This document shows positions 50,860 through 62,613 of a stretch of DNA of 64,000 bases, in pieces (positions within the stretch are counted from its first letter, which is position 1; each line of letters opens with the position of its first letter). The stretch covers positions 8,296 through 72,295 of the forward strand of contig DKIJ01000018.1 of the NCBI GenBank assembly GCA_002454195.1, written 5' to 3'. The DNA comes from Flavobacterium sp. UBA6721. Its GTDB lineage: Bacteria > Bacteroidota > Bacteroidia > Flavobacteriales > Flavobacteriaceae. The translations under genes and the position numbers were made by a program. The notes under the pieces were generated by a model. It saw only the letters and a list, made by a program, of their open reading frames with translations. It had not been told where the DNA came from and searched no databases.

Positions 50860-53800
50860 CTAGTAAATATATTCTTCTTTGTTTGCCATCATATCGTTGT
50901 AATCTTCTTTAGAACCTACGATAGCGTTATCATACTCTCTCATACCTGTACCTGCAGGGATTCTGTGTCCTACGATAACATTTTCTTTCAATCCTTCCAA
51001 TAGATCCACTTTACCAGCAACAGCAGCCTCGTTTAATACTTTTGTTGTTTCTTGGAAAGAAGCAGCAGAAATAAACGATTTTGTTTGAAGTGAAGCTCTT
51101 GTAATACCTTGTAATACCGGAGTTGCAGTTGCAGTAACTACATCACGAGCAATAACTAGGTTTTTATCAGAACGTTTCAATAAAGAATTCTCATCTCTCA
51201 ATTGACGTGGCGTAACGATTTGACCTTCTTTTAAATTAGTAGAGTCACCTGCGTTTTCAACCACTTTCATTCCGTACAACTTATCGTTTTCTACGATAAA
51301 GTCTTTAGTATGAATCAATTGATCTTCTAAGAACAATGTATCTCCTGGATCTTGAACTTGAACTTTACGCATCATTTGACGAATTACAACCTCAAAGTGC
51401 TTATCGTTAATTTTTACCCCTTGTAAACGGTAAACCTCTTGAATTTCATTTACCAAATACTGTTGTACAGCAGATGGCCCTTGAATTCTTAAGATATCAT
51501 CTGGTGTAATAGCACCATCAGATAATGGAGATCCAGCTCTTACGAAGTCATTTTCTTGAACAAGAATTTGGCTAGATAATTTCACCAAGTATTTCTTAAT
51601 TTCTCCAAACTTAGATTCGATAATGATCTCACGGTTACCTCTTTTAATTTTACCAAAAGAAACAACTCCATCAATTTCAGAAACTACAGCTGGGTTAGAA
51701 GGATTACGAGCCTCTAAAAGCTCCGTAATTCTTGGTAATCCTCCCGTGATATCTCCAGATTTAGAAGAACGACGAGGGATTTTTACTAATACTTTACCTG
51801 CTTTAATTTTCTCACCATCTTCTACCATAAGGTGTGCACCTACTGGTAAGTTGTAAGAACGGATTAATTCACCATCTTTACCATATACTAATAAAGTTGG
51901 TATTAATTTTTTATTTCTAGCCTCAGAAATTACTTTTTCTTGGAATCCTGTTTGCTCATCGATTTCAACCATGAACGTTTGTCCTTGCTCTAAATCTTCG
52001 TAAGCAATTTTTCCTGTAAATTCAGAAACAATTACCCCGTTATATGGATCCCATTTACAGATAACCTCTCCTTTTCCAATAGAATCTCCGTCTTTCACGT
52101 AGATACTAGATCCATAAGGAATGTTATGTGTATTTAATACGATTCCAGTTTTCTCATCAACTAATTTCAATTCAGTAGAACGTGAAATAACGATATCCAC
52201 TTCGTTTCCTTCGTTATCTTCTCCTTTAACTGTTTTCAAGTCTTCTACTTCAAGCCTTCCTGGGAATTTAGCAATGATGCTAGACTCTTCAGAGATACCT
52301 CCTGCAACCCCTCCAACGTGGAACGTACGAAGTGTTAACTGTGTACCTGGCTCTCCAATTGACTGTGCAGCAATAACACCTACAGCCTCACCTCTTTGAG
52401 TCATTTTTCCAGTAGCTAAGTTACGTCCGTAACATTTAGCACAAATACCTTTTAATGCCTCACAAGTTAATGGAGAACGAACTTCTACACTTTCTAAAGG
52501 AGAAGCTTCAATAGCTTTAACGATCGATTCTGTGATTTGTTCACCAGAAGCAACTAATACTTCATTAGTTAACGGATTAATTACGTCTTGTAACGCAACA
52601 CGTCCTAAAATTCTTTCTCCTAATGACTCAACAATTTCTTCATTCTTTTTCAATGCCGAAACTTCAACACCTCTAAGGGTTCCACAATCCTCAAGATTAA
52701 CAATAACGTCTTGAGAAACGTCATGTAATCTTCTTGTTAAGTAACCAGCATCGGCTGTTTTAAGAGCGGTATCGGCAAGACCTTTACGAGCACCGTGAGT
52801 AGAGATAAAGTACTCAAGGATCGAAAGACCTTCCTTAAAGTTAGAAAGAATCGGGTTTTCAATAATTTCTCCACCACCAGCAGTCGATTTTTTAGGCTTA
52901 GCCATCAAACCACGCATACCAGTTAACTGACGAATTTGCTCTTTAGATCCACGAGCTCCAGAATCAAGCATCATATACACAGAGTTGAATCCTTGCTGGT
53001 CTTCTCTAATGTTTTTCATAGCTAACTCTGTTAATTGAGCATTTGCAGAAGTCCATACGTCAATTACTTGATTATAACGTTCGTTATTCGTAATAAGACC
53101 CATGTTATAGTTCATAGAAATTCCTTCTACTTGCTCTCTTGCGTCAGCGATCAATTGTGTTTTTTGCTCTGGAATTCTAATATCACCTAATGAGAATGAT
53201 AATCCTCCGCGGAATGCGAATTTATATCCCATATCTTTCATGTTATCCAAGAAGGCAGCCGTTTCAGGTACACTTGTTGAATTTAATACGTGACCGATAA
53301 TATCTCTTAAGTTTTTCTTAGTTAATACATCATTGATATATCCTGCAGCTTCTGGTACTACTTCATTAAACAATACACGTCCAGCAGTTGTTTGGATAAT
53401 TTTATATACTAACTCTCCATTTTCATTTAAATCTTTTGCTCTAATTTTCACACGAGCATTCAATTCTAATCTTCCTTCGTTTAACGCGATGTTAACCTCT
53501 TCAGCAGAATAGAAAGTTAATCCTTCTCCTAAAATTTTCTTTTCCGGAGTTGATAAACGCTCTTTGGTCATATAATAAAGACCCAAAACCATGTCCTGAG
53601 AAGGTACTGTAATAGGAGCACCATTAGCAGGGTTCAAGATATTGTGAGAAGCAAGCATCAATAATTGCGCTTCAAGGATTGCTTCAGGTCCTAATGGCAA
53701 GTGAACTGCCATCTGGTCACCATCGAAATCCGCGTTGAAAGCCGTACACGTTAATGGGTGTAACTGAATCGCTTTTCCTTCAATTAATTTTGGTTGGAAA

Positions 53801-55167
53801 GCTTGGATACCCAAACGGTGCAACGTAGGAGCACGGTTCAGTAATACTGGGTGTCCTTTGATTACATTTTCAAGAATATCCCAAACTACCGGCTCTTTTT
53901 TATCGATGATTTTCTTAGCTGATTTAACTGTTTTTACAATACCTCTTTCGATCAATTTACGAATCACAAAAGGTTTGTACAATTCAGCAGCCATATCTTT
54001 TGGAAGACCACATTCGAACATTTTTAACTCCGGTCCAACAACAATTACCGAACGAGCAGAATAATCCACACGTTTACCTAATAAGTTTTGACGGAAACGT
54101 CCTTGCTTACCTTTTAATGAGTCAGATAATGATTTTAATGGTCTGTTAGATTCTGTTTTAACAGCAGAAGCTTTACGTGTGTTGTCAAATAATGAATCTA
54201 CAGATTCTTGTAACATACGTTTTTCGTTTCTCAAGATTACTTCAGGAGCTTTAATCTCCATTAATCTTTTCAAACGGTTGTTACGTATAATTACACGACG
54301 GTATAAGTCATTTAAATCTGAAGTTGCAAAACGACCTCCATCAAGTGGAACTAACGGACGCAATTCTGGTGGAATAACTGGAACCACTTTCATGATCATC
54401 CATTCAGGACGGTTTTCGCGGTTTTCGTTAGACTCACGGAAAGATTCAACAACTTGTAATCTTTTTAACGCTTCTGTTTTACGTTGTTTAGATGTTTCGT
54501 TGTTAGCACTGTGTCTTAATTCATATGACAATGCATCTAAGTCAATACGAGCTAACAAGTCCATAATACACTCTGCCCCCATTTTGGCAACAAATTTATT
54601 AGGATCAAAATCATCTAAATATTGATTATCCTGAGGAAGTGTATCTAAAATATTTAAGTACTCTTCTTCAGTTAAGAAATCTAATCTTTGTAATGATTCA
54701 CCATCAGCATTTTTAGCGATACCTGGTTGAATTACTACGTATCTTTCATAATAGATAATCATATCTAATTTCTTAGACGGAAGACCTAAAATGTATCCAA
54801 TTTTATTTGGAAGAGAACGGAAATACCAAATGTGAGCAATTGGCACTACCAAGTTGATGTGTCCAACTCTATCTCTACGCACTTTTTTCTCTGTAACTTC
54901 AACTCCACAACGGTCACAAATGATTCCTTTATAACGGATTCTTTTGTATTTACCACAAGCACATTCAAAATCTTTTACTGGACCGAAAATTCTTTCGCAG
55001 AAAAGACCGTCACGTTCCGGTTTGTGCGTTCTATAATTGATAGTTTCTGGCTTCAAAACCTCACCTCTTGATTCTTTCAAGATAGATTCAGGAGAAGCTA
55101 ATCCTATCGAAATTTTGTCAAACCTTTTTACTTGGTTTTTCTCTTTATTGTTTCTATTGTTCATCAT
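50860..55167 (-). CDS. rpoC: DNA-directed RNA polymerase subunit beta'
   Basis: The 1435-residue largest subunit of RNA polymerase. The N-terminal zinc ribbon has C69, C71, C84 and C87. The catalytic magnesium motif is NADFDGDQM (near residue 470). Also visible: [20 protein letters not shown] (switch 2 / clamp), and the second zinc site with [16 protein letters not shown]. The C-terminal part has HRIPAGTGM. Length is normal for Bacteroidota. It lies downstream of rpoB after a 281-base gap with a word repeat, which is longer than in most bacteria. Confidence 0.98.
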   Translation of the reverse strand: MMNNRNNKEKNQVKRFDKISIGLASPESILKESRGEVLKPETINYRTHKPERDGLFCERIFGPVKDFECACGKYKRIRYKGIICDRCGVEVTEKKVRRDRVGHINLVVPIAHIWYFRSLPNKIGYILGLPSKKLDMIIYYERYVVIQPGIAKNADGESLQRLDFLTEEEYLNILDTLPQDNQYLDDFDPNKFVAKMGAECIMDLLARIDLDALSYELRHSANNETSKQRKTEALKRLQVVESFRESNENRENRPEWMIMKVVPVIPPELRPLVPLDGGRFATSDLNDLYRRVIIRNNRLKRLMEIKAPEVILRNEKRMLQESVDSLFDNTRKASAVKTESNRPLKSLSDSLKGKQGRFRQNLLGKRVDYSARSVIVVGPELKMFECGLPKDMAAELYKPFVIRKLIERGIVKTVKSAKKIIDKKEPVVWDILENVIKGHPVLLNRAPTLHRLGIQAFQPKLIEGKAIQLHPLTCTAFNADFDGDQMAVHLPLGPEAILEAQLLMLASHNILNPANGAPITVPSQDMVLGLYYMTKERLSTPEKKILGEGLTFYSAEEVNIALNEGRLELNARVKIRAKDLNENGELVYKIIQTTAGRVLFNEVVPEAAGYINDVLTKKNLRDIIGHVLNSTSVPETAAFLDNMKDMGYKFAFRGGLSFSLGDIRIPEQKTQLIADAREQVEGISMNYNMGLITNNERYNQVIDVWTSANAQLTELAMKNIREDQQGFNSVYMMLDSGARGSKEQIRQLTGMRGLMAKPKKSTAGGGEIIENPILSNFKEGLSILEYFISTHGARKGLADTALKTADAGYLTRRLHDVSQDVIVNLEDCGTLRGVEVSALKKNEEIVESLGERILGRVALQDVINPLTNEVLVASGEQITESIVKAIEASPLESVEVRSPLTCEALKGICAKCYGRNLATGKMTQRGEAVGVIAAQSIGEPGTQLTLRTFHVGGVAGGISEESSIIAKFPGRLEVEDLKTVKGEDNEGNEVDIVISRSTELKLVDEKTGIVLNTHNIPYGSSIYVKDGDSIGKGEVICKWDPYNGVIVSEFTGKIAYEDLEQGQTFMVEIDEQTGFQEKVISEARNKKLIPTLLVYGKDGELIRSYNLPVGAHLMVEDGEKIKAGKVLVKIPRRSSKSGDITGGLPRITELLEARNPSNPAVVSEIDGVVSFGKIKRGNREIIIESKFGEIKKYLVKLSSQILVQENDFVRAGSPLSDGAITPDDILRIQGPSAVQQYLVNEIQEVYRLQGVKINDKHFEVVIRQMMRKVQVQDPGDTLFLEDQLIHTKDFIVENDKLYGMKVVENAGDSTNLKEGQIVTPRQLRDENSLLKRSDKNLVIARDVVTATATPVLQGITRASLQTKSFISAASFQETTKVLNEAAVAGKVDLLEGLKENVIVGHRIPAGTGMREYDNAIVGSKEDYNDMMANKEEYIY

Positions 55168-55375
55168 AGTTTTTACTATTGATTTATTTGCAATTAAAAA
55201 TTAATTCTTGTTGCAACTGAAAGCTTGTTGTTTTTAACTAACAATTACAACACTACCACGAATTACTTCTCTAAACTTTAATTCTTTATTAAAGTGCTAG
55301 TTATTAAAACTTCTTAGTTTCAATAAAAAATCGGAACGGTTTACGGGTATAAATCTTGAAAACTAATTTAAAAAA

Positions 55376-55442
55376 AGTGTTCAGTATTCAGTTTTTAGTT
55401 TGCAGTTTATCACTGATTACTAAAATACTGAACACTGAATAC
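55376..55442. repeat. Word repeat TTCAGT/ACTGAA between rpoB and rpoC
   Basis: The left half carries GTTCAGTATTCAGTTTTTAG, and the right half the inverted words ACTGAACACTGAATAC, so the region can fold back on itself. It sits directly after the rpoB stop codon within the 55168-55448 gap, which otherwise shows no gene and no clear promoter. Confidence 0.75.
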
Positions 55443-55448
55443 TATATA

Positions 55449-58400
55449 CTATTCTTCTAAACGAATATCAAGTCCAAGACCTTTCAATTCATGCATCAAT
55501 ACATTGAATGATTCTGGTAATCCAGGTTCTGGCATTGTTTCACCTTTTACGATAGCTTCGTAAGTTTTAGCTCTACCAATTACGTCATCCGACTTAACTG
55601 TTAAGATTTCTCTAAGTGTACTAGAAGCACCATAAGCCTCAAGTGCCCAAACCTCCATCTCTCCAAAACGTTGACCTCCAAATTGAGCCTTACCTCCAAG
55701 TGGTTGTTGTGTAATCAACGAGTATGGACCGATAGAACGTGCGTGCATCTTATCATCAACCATGTGTCCTAATTTCAACATATAGATAACCCCTACTGTT
55801 GCTGGTTGGTGGAAACGCTCTCCAGTACCTCCGTCATATAAATACGTATGACCGAATCTTGGAATTCCTGCCTCATCTGTTAAAGCATTAATTTGATCTA
55901 AAGTAGCACCGTCAAAAATTGGAGTAGCATATTTTCTACTTAATTTTTGTCCAGCCCATCCAAGAACCGTTTCGTAAATCTGACCAATGTTCATACGTGA
56001 TGGTACCCCAAGTGGGTTCAACACGATATCAACTGGTGTTCCATCTTCTAAGAAAGGCATATCTTCGTGACGAACGATACGAGCAACGATACCTTTGTTA
56101 CCGTGACGTCCCGCCATCTTATCCCCTACTTTCAACTTACGTTTCTTAGCAATGTAAACTTTAGCTAATTTCAAGATTCCTGATGGTAATTCATCTCCAA
56201 CAGTAATCGTGAATTTCTCTCTTCTTAATGCTCCTTGTAAATCGTTCAACTTAATTTTATAGTTATGAATCAAATCATTAACTAATTTATTAGTTGCATC
56301 ATCAGCTACCCATTGACCTTTGCTTAAGTGAGCAAAATCTTCAACAGCATAAAGCATTTTTTGAGTATATTTTTTACCTTTTGGTAAAACCTCTTCACCC
56401 AAATCGTTCATTACACCTTGCGATGTTTTTCCGTTTACGATTAAGAAAAGTTTCTCAATTAATCTATCTTTTAACTCTGTAAATTTAACTTCGAACTCCA
56501 TTTCAAGTGCTCCTAGAGCATCTTTATCTTGAGTACGTTTACGTTTATCTTTTACAGCTCTTGCAAATAATTTTTTGTCTAAAACTACACCATGTAAAGA
56601 TGGAGAAGCTTTCAATGAAGCATCCTTAACATCACCCGCTTTATCCCCGAAGATCGCTCTTAACAATTTCTCTTCCGGAGTTGGATCAGATTCTCCTTTA
56701 GGTGTAATTTTTCCGATAAGAATATCACCAGGTTTTACCTCGGCACCAATTCTAATCATACCGTTTTCATCTAAGTCTTTAGTAGCCTCTTCAGAAACGT
56801 TAGGAATATCGTTCGTTAGCTCTTCATTACCTAATTTAGTATCTCTTACCTCTAATGAGTAATCGTCTACGTGAATAGAAGTAAAAATGTCATCACGAAC
56901 TACTTTCTCAGAAATTACGATCGCATCCTCGAAGTTATACCCTTTCCATGGCATGAACGCTACTTTTAAGTTTCTACCTAAAGCTAGTTCTCCATTTTCA
57001 GTAGCATAACCTTCTGACAATACTTGTCCAGGAACTACTCTATCCCCTTTTCTTACGATAGGTTTCAAGTTGATACTTGTTCCTTGGTTCGTTTTTCTGA
57101 ATTTAATTAAGTTATATGTTTTTTCATCTGGATCAAAACTTACCATTCTTTCTTCTTCAGAACGATCGTATTTGATTGTAATGATATTAGCATCAACATA
57201 TTCTACAGTACCATGCCCTTCAGCATTGATTAATACTCTAGAGTCAGAAGCAACTTGACGCTCTAAACCAGTACCTACAATTGGAGCTTCAGGACGAATC
57301 AATGGAACGGCCTGACGCATCATGTTAGATCCCATCAACGCACGGTTCGCATCATCATGCTCCAAGAAAGGAATCAAAGATGCCGAAATCGAAGCAATTT
57401 GATTAGGAGCAACGTCTGTATAGTGAACGCTAGATGGATCAACAACTGGGAAATCTCCTTCTTCACGAGCAATTACGTTTTCAGCAGTAATTTTTCCAGA
57501 ATCTTCCATCTCGATGTTTGCTTGCGCAATTAACATCCCTTCTTCTTCTTCAGCACTTAAGTAAGTTGGTTCAGAAACTAAATCAACTACTCCATTAGTT
57601 ACTTTACGGTAAGGAGTTTCAATGAATCCCATTCCGTTTACTTTAGCATAAACTCCAAGAGAAGAAATCAAACCAATGTTTGGTCCCTCTGGTGTTTCAA
57701 TAGGACATAAACGTCCGTAGTGCGTATAGTGAACGTCACGAACCTCAAATCCAGCTCTCTCTCTCGAAAGTCCACCTGGTCCAAGTGCAGATAATCTTCT
57801 TTTGTGTGTAATCTCAGCTAATGGATTCGTTTGATCCATAAATTGAGATAACTGGTTAGTACCAAAGAAAGAGTTGATAACTGATGATAATGTTTTAGCA
57901 TTAATCAAATCAATTGGTGTAAACACCTCGTTATCTCTAACGTTCATTCTCTCACGAATAGTTCTAGCCATACGTGCTAAACCAACACCGAATTGTTGAG
58001 ACAATTGTTCACCAACTGTTCTTACACGACGGTTTGATAAGTGGTCAATATCATCGATATCTGCTTTCGCATTAATCAACTCAATTAAATACTTCACGAT
58101 AGTAATGATATCTTCTTTGGTCAAAACTTGTTTGTCCATTGGGATATCAAGACTTAATTTTTTGTTCATTCTGTAACGACCTACTTCACCTAAGTTGTAA
58201 CGTTGGTCAGAGAAGAATAATTTATCTATAATACCACGAGCAGTTTCTTCATCAGGCGGTTCTGCGTTACGCAATTGTCTGTAGATATGCTCAACAGCTT
58301 CTTTTTCAGAGTTTGTTGGATCTTTTTGTAACGTATTGTGGATGATAGCGTAATCCGCTTGATTAGCATCCTCTTTGTGTAACAAAATAGATTTTACGTT

Positions 58401-59264
58401 AGACTCGATAATCTCTTCAACATTATCTTTGTCGATAATAGTATCACGATCAAGGATGATCTCGTTACGTTCGATAGAAACTACCTCACCAGTATCCTCA
58501 TCTACGAAATCCTCATGCCATGTATTCAAAACACGTGCAGCAAGTTTTCTACCGATGTATTTTTTAAGTCCTGTTTTAGACACTTTAATTTCTTCAGCAA
58601 GATCGAAGATTTCAAGGATATCCTTATCTCTTTCAAAACCAATAGCACGGAATAAAGTAGTTACAGGTAATTTTTTCTTTCTATCGATATACGCGTACAT
58701 TACGCTGTTGATATCAGTAGAGAATTCTATCCAAGATCCTTTAAAAGGAATTACTCTGGCAGAATATAATTTTGTTCCATTAGCGTGGAATGATTGTCCG
58801 AAGAAAACACCTGGAGAACGGTGAAGTTGTGATACAACTACACGCTCAGCACCGTTAATAACAAAAGTTCCACTTGGAGTCATGTAAGGAATTGTACCAA
58901 GATATACGTCTTGAACAATTGTTTCAAAATCCTCGTGTTCTGGGTCAGTACAGTATAGTTTTAACCTTGCTTTTAAAGGTACACTATGCGTTAAACCTCT
59001 TTCTATACATTCTTGAATTGTATAACGTGGCGGATCAACAAAATAATCCAGGAATTCCAATACAAAGTTATTTCTTGTATCTGTAATTGGGAAGTTTTCC
59101 ATGAAGGTGTTGTATAACCCTTCATTGCCTCTTTCGTCTGATTTCGTTTCTAATTGAAAAAAATCTTGGAAAGACTTAACCTGAACATCCAAGAAATCTG
59201 GATACTGAGGTATGTTCTTTGTAGAGGCAAAATTCAATCTTTCAGTCTGATTTGTTATCATCAA
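55449..59264 (-). CDS. rpoB: DNA-directed RNA polymerase subunit beta
   Basis: The 1271-residue second subunit of RNA polymerase. The rifampicin-binding segment reads [20 protein letters not shown] then [16 protein letters not shown], with Asp, His and Ser at the positions usually mutated in resistant strains, so it looks wild-type. Later motifs include [34 protein letters not shown] and the C-terminal [21 protein letters not shown]. It is full length. It follows rplL after a 261-base gap that contains a strong hairpin. Confidence 0.98.
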   Translation of the reverse strand: MMITNQTERLNFASTKNIPQYPDFLDVQVKSFQDFFQLETKSDERGNEGLYNTFMENFPITDTRNNFVLEFLDYFVDPPRYTIQECIERGLTHSVPLKARLKLYCTDPEHEDFETIVQDVYLGTIPYMTPSGTFVINGAERVVVSQLHRSPGVFFGQSFHANGTKLYSARVIPFKGSWIEFSTDINSVMYAYIDRKKKLPVTTLFRAIGFERDKDILEIFDLAEEIKVSKTGLKKYIGRKLAARVLNTWHEDFVDEDTGEVVSIERNEIILDRDTIIDKDNVEEIIESNVKSILLHKEDANQADYAIIHNTLQKDPTNSEKEAVEHIYRQLRNAEPPDEETARGIIDKLFFSDQRYNLGEVGRYRMNKKLSLDIPMDKQVLTKEDIITIVKYLIELINAKADIDDIDHLSNRRVRTVGEQLSQQFGVGLARMARTIRERMNVRDNEVFTPIDLINAKTLSSVINSFFGTNQLSQFMDQTNPLAEITHKRRLSALGPGGLSRERAGFEVRDVHYTHYGRLCPIETPEGPNIGLISSLGVYAKVNGMGFIETPYRKVTNGVVDLVSEPTYLSAEEEEGMLIAQANIEMEDSGKITAENVIAREEGDFPVVDPSSVHYTDVAPNQIASISASLIPFLEHDDANRALMGSNMMRQAVPLIRPEAPIVGTGLERQVASDSRVLINAEGHGTVEYVDANIITIKYDRSEEERMVSFDPDEKTYNLIKFRKTNQGTSINLKPIVRKGDRVVPGQVLSEGYATENGELALGRNLKVAFMPWKGYNFEDAIVISEKVVRDDIFTSIHVDDYSLEVRDTKLGNEELTNDIPNVSEEATKDLDENGMIRIGAEVKPGDILIGKITPKGESDPTPEEKLLRAIFGDKAGDVKDASLKASPSLHGVVLDKKLFARAVKDKRKRTQDKDALGALEMEFEVKFTELKDRLIEKLFLIVNGKTSQGVMNDLGEEVLPKGKKYTQKMLYAVEDFAHLSKGQWVADDATNKLVNDLIHNYKIKLNDLQGALRREKFTITVGDELPSGILKLAKVYIAKKRKLKVGDKMAGRHGNKGIVARIVRHEDMPFLEDGTPVDIVLNPLGVPSRMNIGQIYETVLGWAGQKLSRKYATPIFDGATLDQINALTDEAGIPRFGHTYLYDGGTGERFHQPATVGVIYMLKLGHMVDDKMHARSIGPYSLITQQPLGGKAQFGGQRFGEMEVWALEAYGASSTLREILTVKSDDVIGRAKTYEAIVKGETMPEPGLPESFNVLMHELKGLGLDIRLEE

Positions 59265-59458
59265 TGGACAAAATTTTGATTAAAAAAAAGTAATTTTTTG
59301 TGTAAAACACATTGTTTAATGGATACTTTCTTTTTTTAAAACCAACACATCTTTAAAAATAAACAAAGTATCAGTCTATTTTCTTTCTTCGTATTGATCA
59401 AAAACTTTTTCGTATTTTAAACTAATATCTATAATAAAATTTGAACTATTTCATTATA

Positions 59459-59503
59459 CGAAAAATGGTTTAGGCATTGAGTGATTAACTCAAGACCTAA
59501 ACC
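59459..59503 (-). terminator. Attenuator-like hairpin between rplL and rpoB
   Basis: GGTTTAGG (59467-59474) pairs with CCTAAACC (59496-59503), and TTGAGT (59477-59482) with ACTCAA (59488-59493), with a two-base internal loop and a 5-nt loop. On the minus strand it is followed by AUUUUUCG. It starts 23 bases after the rplL stop. Further on, TTTTTCGTA and TACGAAAAA (59406-59414, 59457-59465) form a second inverted pair. It probably lowers rpoBC transcription relative to the ribosomal genes, as is known for rplL-rpoB in Escherichia coli. Confidence 0.7.
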
Positions 59504-59525
59504 TAGTTTTTAAAACTGTTTAAAC

Positions 59526-59897
59526 TTATTTAAGCTCAACTACAGCTCCAGCTTCTTCTAAAGATTTTTTAAGACCTTCAGCCTCTTCTTTAGAAACACC
59601 TTCTTTAACGTTAGAAGGAGCACCGTCAACTACATCTTTAGCTTCTTTAAGACCTAAACCAGTTAATTCTTTTACTAATTTAACTACAGCTAATTTAGAA
59701 GCTCCAGCCTCTTTTAATACTACAGTGAATTCAGTTTGCTCTTCAACAGCTGCACCACCATCAGCACCACCAGCTACAACTACAGCAGCAGCTGCAGGCT
59801 CGATACCATACTCATCTTTTAATATTGTTGCTAATTCGTTAACTTCTTTAACTGTTAAGTTAACTAATTGTTCTGCGAATTGTTTCAAATCTGCCAT
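59526..59897 (-). CDS. rplL: 50S ribosomal protein L7/L12
   Basis: The 123-residue stalk protein that recruits translation factors. It has an N-terminal dimerisation part ([20 protein letters not shown]), an Ala/Gly-rich hinge (about 35-50), and a C-terminal domain with [20 protein letters not shown] and the [16 protein letters not shown] end. It follows rplJ with an 87-base gap, the usual order. Confidence 0.98.
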   Translation of the reverse strand: MADLKQFAEQLVNLTVKEVNELATILKDEYGIEPAAAAVVVAGGADGGAAVEEQTEFTVVLKEAGASKLAVVKLVKELTGLGLKEAKDVVDGAPSNVKEGVSKEEAEGLKKSLEEAGAVVELK

Positions 59898-59984
59898 TTT
59901 TTCTATCTTTTAAAATGATTTGTGAAATTATAATTTATTTATTGTGCGCAATTTTATATAAAACGGAGCGTTAACTCCATTTTA

Positions 59985-60482
59985 TTATGCTTCTGTTTCT
60001 TCTCCAGCGAACTGGTTTTGAAGAGCAGAAATAATTCTTTGTGCAGGAGATTGAAGTAATCCGATGATTTCTCCAATAAGTTCTTCTTTAGATTTAATTG
60101 TAGCTAAAGCATCTAATTGCTCATCACCAATATAAATTTCAGAATTAATATAAGCTCCTTTTAAAATAGGTTTTGCTGCTTTTTTTCTGAAATCCTTAAT
60201 AATTTTTCCAGGTGCATTAGCAACATCTGCAATAAGAATAGCACTGTTACCAGTCAATACTGATGGTAAATCACCATAATCATTTTCAGAAGCTTCCATA
60301 GCTTTAGCAAGCAACGTATTCTTTACAACCTCTAATTTAACACCTGCTTTAAAACAAGCTCTTCTTAAGTTTGAAGTTGTTTCTGCATCAAGTCCAGAAA
60401 TATCAGATACATAAATAATATTTGTACCAGCTAACTGTGCAGTTAAATTTTCAATCGCGATTGATTTTTCTTCTCTAGTCAT
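59985..60482 (-). CDS. rplJ: 50S ribosomal protein L10
   Basis: The 165-residue base of the ribosomal stalk. Seen: N-terminal rRNA-binding domain with EKSIAIENLTAQL, CFKAGVKLEVVKNTLLAKAM and NSAILIADVANAPGKIIKDF, and a C-terminal helix that binds L7/L12 dimers. Located 22 bases after rplA. L10 with L7/L12 represses this operon in other bacteria; no leader structure was recognised in the short gap. Confidence 0.97.
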   Translation of the reverse strand: MTREEKSIAIENLTAQLAGTNIIYVSDISGLDAETTSNLRRACFKAGVKLEVVKNTLLAKAMEASENDYGDLPSVLTGNSAILIADVANAPGKIIKDFRKKAAKPILKGAYINSEIYIGDEQLDALATIKSKEELIGEIIGLLQSPAQRIISALQNQFAGEETEA

Positions 60483-60504
60483 ACTAAAAATTTTTAACTA
60501 CCAA

Positions 60505-61194
60505 TTATACTGCTTTTGGGTCTAATGCAATAGCAGGACTCATTGTGCTTGTAAGGTGAATACCTTTAATATAGGTACCTTTAGCAGCAGTTGGCTTAAG
60601 TTTGATTAATGTTTGAATAATTTCGTGTGCGTTTTCAACGATTTGTTCAGCCCCGAAAGAAACTTTACCAATTCCTGCATGCACGATACCAGTTTTATCA
60701 ACTTTAAAGTCAATTTTACCAGCTTTTACCTCTGCAACAGCTTTAGCAACATCCATAGTTACTGTACCTGTTTTAGGGTTAGGCATTAAACCTCTAGGTC
60801 CTAAAATACGACCTAATGGACCTAATTTACCCATAACAGCTGGCATAGTGATGATAACATCAACATCAGTCCAACCATCTTTAATTTTTTGTAAGTAATC
60901 ATCAAGACCAACATAATCTGCACCAGCTTCTTTAGCTTCCGCTTCTTTATCTGGAGTAACTAATGCCAATACTTTTACATCTTTACCTGTTCCATGAGGC
61001 AATGTTACCACACCTCTAACCATTTGATTCGCTTTTCTTGGATCTACACCCAAACGTACTGCGATATCAACAGACTCATCAAATTTTGCAGAAGCAACCA
61101 CTTTAATTAATGCAGCAGCATCTTTTAAAGAGTATAATTTGTTCTTTTCAATTTTTGAAGCAGCCTCTTTTTGCTTTTTTGTCAATTTTGCCAT
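60505..61194 (-). CDS. rplA: 50S ribosomal protein L1
   Basis: A 229-residue protein of the L1 stalk that helps release deacylated tRNA. Typical phrases: [56 protein letters not shown] and the C-terminal [20 protein letters not shown]. It starts 13 bases after the rplK stop. In many bacteria L1 represses rplKA translation; no obvious L1-binding leader was seen upstream of rplK. Confidence 0.98.
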   Translation of the reverse strand: MAKLTKKQKEAASKIEKNKLYSLKDAAALIKVVASAKFDESVDIAVRLGVDPRKANQMVRGVVTLPHGTGKDVKVLALVTPDKEAEAKEAGADYVGLDDYLQKIKDGWTDVDVIITMPAVMGKLGPLGRILGPRGLMPNPKTGTVTMDVAKAVAEVKAGKIDFKVDKTGIVHAGIGKVSFGAEQIVENAHEIIQTLIKLKPTAAKGTYIKGIHLTSTMSPAIALDPKAV

Positions 61195-61207
61195 GTCTTT
61201 CTCTTAA

Positions 61208-61645
61208 TTAAAAAGGAGCGTCTCCTGATACAGTTATACCCATAGATCTAGCTGTTCCAGCAACCATACTCATAGCTTTCTCAATTGTGAATGCATTTAA
61301 GTCTGGCATTTTGTCTTCAGCAATAGCTCTAATTTGTTCCCAAGTAACACTTGCTACTTTTTTACGATTAGGCTCACCTGAACCAGATTTTAGCTTTGCA
61401 GCTTCCAATAACTGAACTGCTGCAGGAGGAGTCTTAACAACAAAATCGAATGATTTGTCTTTATACACAGTGATTTGCACTGGGCATATTTTGCCAGGTT
61501 TATCTTGTGTTCTAGCATTAAATTGCTTACAGAACTCCATGATATTAACCCCAGCAGCTCCTAAAGCAGGTCCAACCGGTGGCGACGGATTCGCAGCACC
61601 TCCCTTAACTTGTAGTTTAACTACCTTACTAATTTCTTTAGCCAT
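61208..61645 (-). CDS. rplK: 50S ribosomal protein L11
   Basis: A 145-residue protein of the GTPase-associated centre. The N-terminal domain has [20 protein letters not shown], including the Pro-rich turn that thiostrepton-type antibiotics contact. The C-terminal RNA-binding domain has [20 protein letters not shown] and the GTARSMGI end. It is the first of four ribosomal protein genes, 66 bases after nusG. Confidence 0.98.
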   Translation of the reverse strand: MAKEISKVVKLQVKGGAANPSPPVGPALGAAGVNIMEFCKQFNARTQDKPGKICPVQITVYKDKSFDFVVKTPPAAVQLLEAAKLKSGSGEPNRKKVASVTWEQIRAIAEDKMPDLNAFTIEKAMSMVAGTARSMGITVSGDAPF

Positions 61646-61711
61646 TTTTTAAAAAATTTAACACAACAACTTACGGAAGCAATTGAAGTGATTATTATAG
61701 TGTAACGAAAA

Positions 61712-62263
61712 TTATACTTTTTCAACTTGCATAAAACTCAACTCTAATGGTGTTTTTCTTCCGAAAATCTTAACCATAACTTCAAGTTTACGCTTTTCTT
61801 CATTAATTTTTTCAACTGAACCATTGAAACCGTTGAAAGGCCCATCAATAACCTTAACTGTTTCGCCCAAGCTGAATGGGATTGCTTTTGTATCTGTATT
61901 CACAGCCAACTCATCAACCTTACCAAGCATTCTGTTAACTTCAGAAAGTCTTAAAGGAACAGGTTCTCCTCCTTTAGTCTCTCCCAAGAATCCAATAACA
62001 CTTGTTACTGATTTAATAATATGAGGTATCTCCCCTATTAAATTAGCCTCTATCATAACATAGCCAGGAAAATACACTTTCTCCTTAACTAATTTCTTTC
62101 CGTCTTTTACTGATACTACTTTCTCTGTAGGAACAAGTACTTGTGACACATAATCAGACATCCCTAATCTAGCGATCTCAGTTTCTATATATGCCTTAAC
62201 CTTATTTTCTTGCCCACTAACTGCACGAACAACATACCATTTTTTAACATTATTATCTGCCAT
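61712..62263 (-). CDS. nusG: Transcription termination/antitermination protein NusG
   Basis: A 183-residue elongation factor. The NGN domain (about 7-115) has KWYVVRAVSGQENKVKAYIE and KVYFPGYVMIEA, and the C-terminal KOW domain (about 130-183) has ETVKVIDGPFNGFNGSVEKI. It binds RNA polymerase and links it to Rho or the ribosome. It starts 9 bases after the secE stop, the usual arrangement. Confidence 0.98.
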   Translation of the reverse strand: MADNNVKKWYVVRAVSGQENKVKAYIETEIARLGMSDYVSQVLVPTEKVVSVKDGKKLVKEKVYFPGYVMIEANLIGEIPHIIKSVTSVIGFLGETKGGEPVPLRLSEVNRMLGKVDELAVNTDTKAIPFSLGETVKVIDGPFNGFNGSVEKINEEKRKLEVMVKIFGRKTPLELSFMQVEKV

Positions 62264-62272
62264 AATATAAAA

Positions 62273-62470
62273 CTACGCTTTTAACCAGTTAAAAAATCCT
62301 TCCAATGCATTTGCAAAAAACTCATCCACTCCCCAAGTTGCTAAAGCAAATAGTACCGAAAAAACAGCCACAATAATTGTTAGACTTTGCACCTCAGCCC
62401 ATTCTGGCCAAGTTACATTTGACTTCAATTCTTCAAATGCTTCTGATATGTAATTAACAATTTTTGCCAT
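62273..62470 (-). CDS. secE: Preprotein translocase subunit SecE
   Basis: A 65-residue small SecE of the single-helix type. The amphipathic helix YISEAFEELKSNVTWPEWAE (the conserved N-V-TWP element) precedes one transmembrane helix (about 33-55, LTIIVAVFSVLFALATWGV). It completes the SecY channel. Start: ATG at 62470. The open frame runs to 62518, but the extra residues come from the tRNA-Trp gene and are not protein. Confidence 0.95.
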   Translation of the reverse strand: MAKIVNYISEAFEELKSNVTWPEWAEVQSLTIIVAVFSVLFALATWGVDEFFANALEGFFNWLKA

Positions 62471-62488
62471 TATGATATTTTTTTTTTG

Positions 62489-62559
62489 CACGGGCGGAGG
62501 GATTCGAACCCCCATCAACGGTTTTGGAGACCGCTATTCTACCCTTGAACTACGCCCGT
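62489..62559 (-). tRNA. tRNA-Trp (anticodon CCA)
   Basis: A 71-nt cloverleaf on the minus strand: acceptor ACGGGCG/CGCCCGT with discriminator G, an anticodon stem GCGGT/ACCGT-like around the loop CTCCAAA (anticodon CCA), and T arm GGGGGTTCGAATCCCTC. CCA is not encoded. Lies between tuf and secE, in the same direction. Confidence 0.95.
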
Positions 62560-62613
62560 AAAAATTCAGTGTCATTACTAAAAACGACACTGAATACATT
62601 TATTAATTATAGA

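Noticed and set aside
54179..54625. 148-residue open frame antisense to rpoC, and several similar ones antisense to rpoB, acnB and tuf
   Set aside because: Biased, Ser/Thr/Ile-rich products with no start signals, lying opposite highly conserved genes; typical shadows.
57721..57900. Rifampicin-resistance substitutions in rpoB
   Set aside because: The residues usually mutated in this segment are the wild-type ones.
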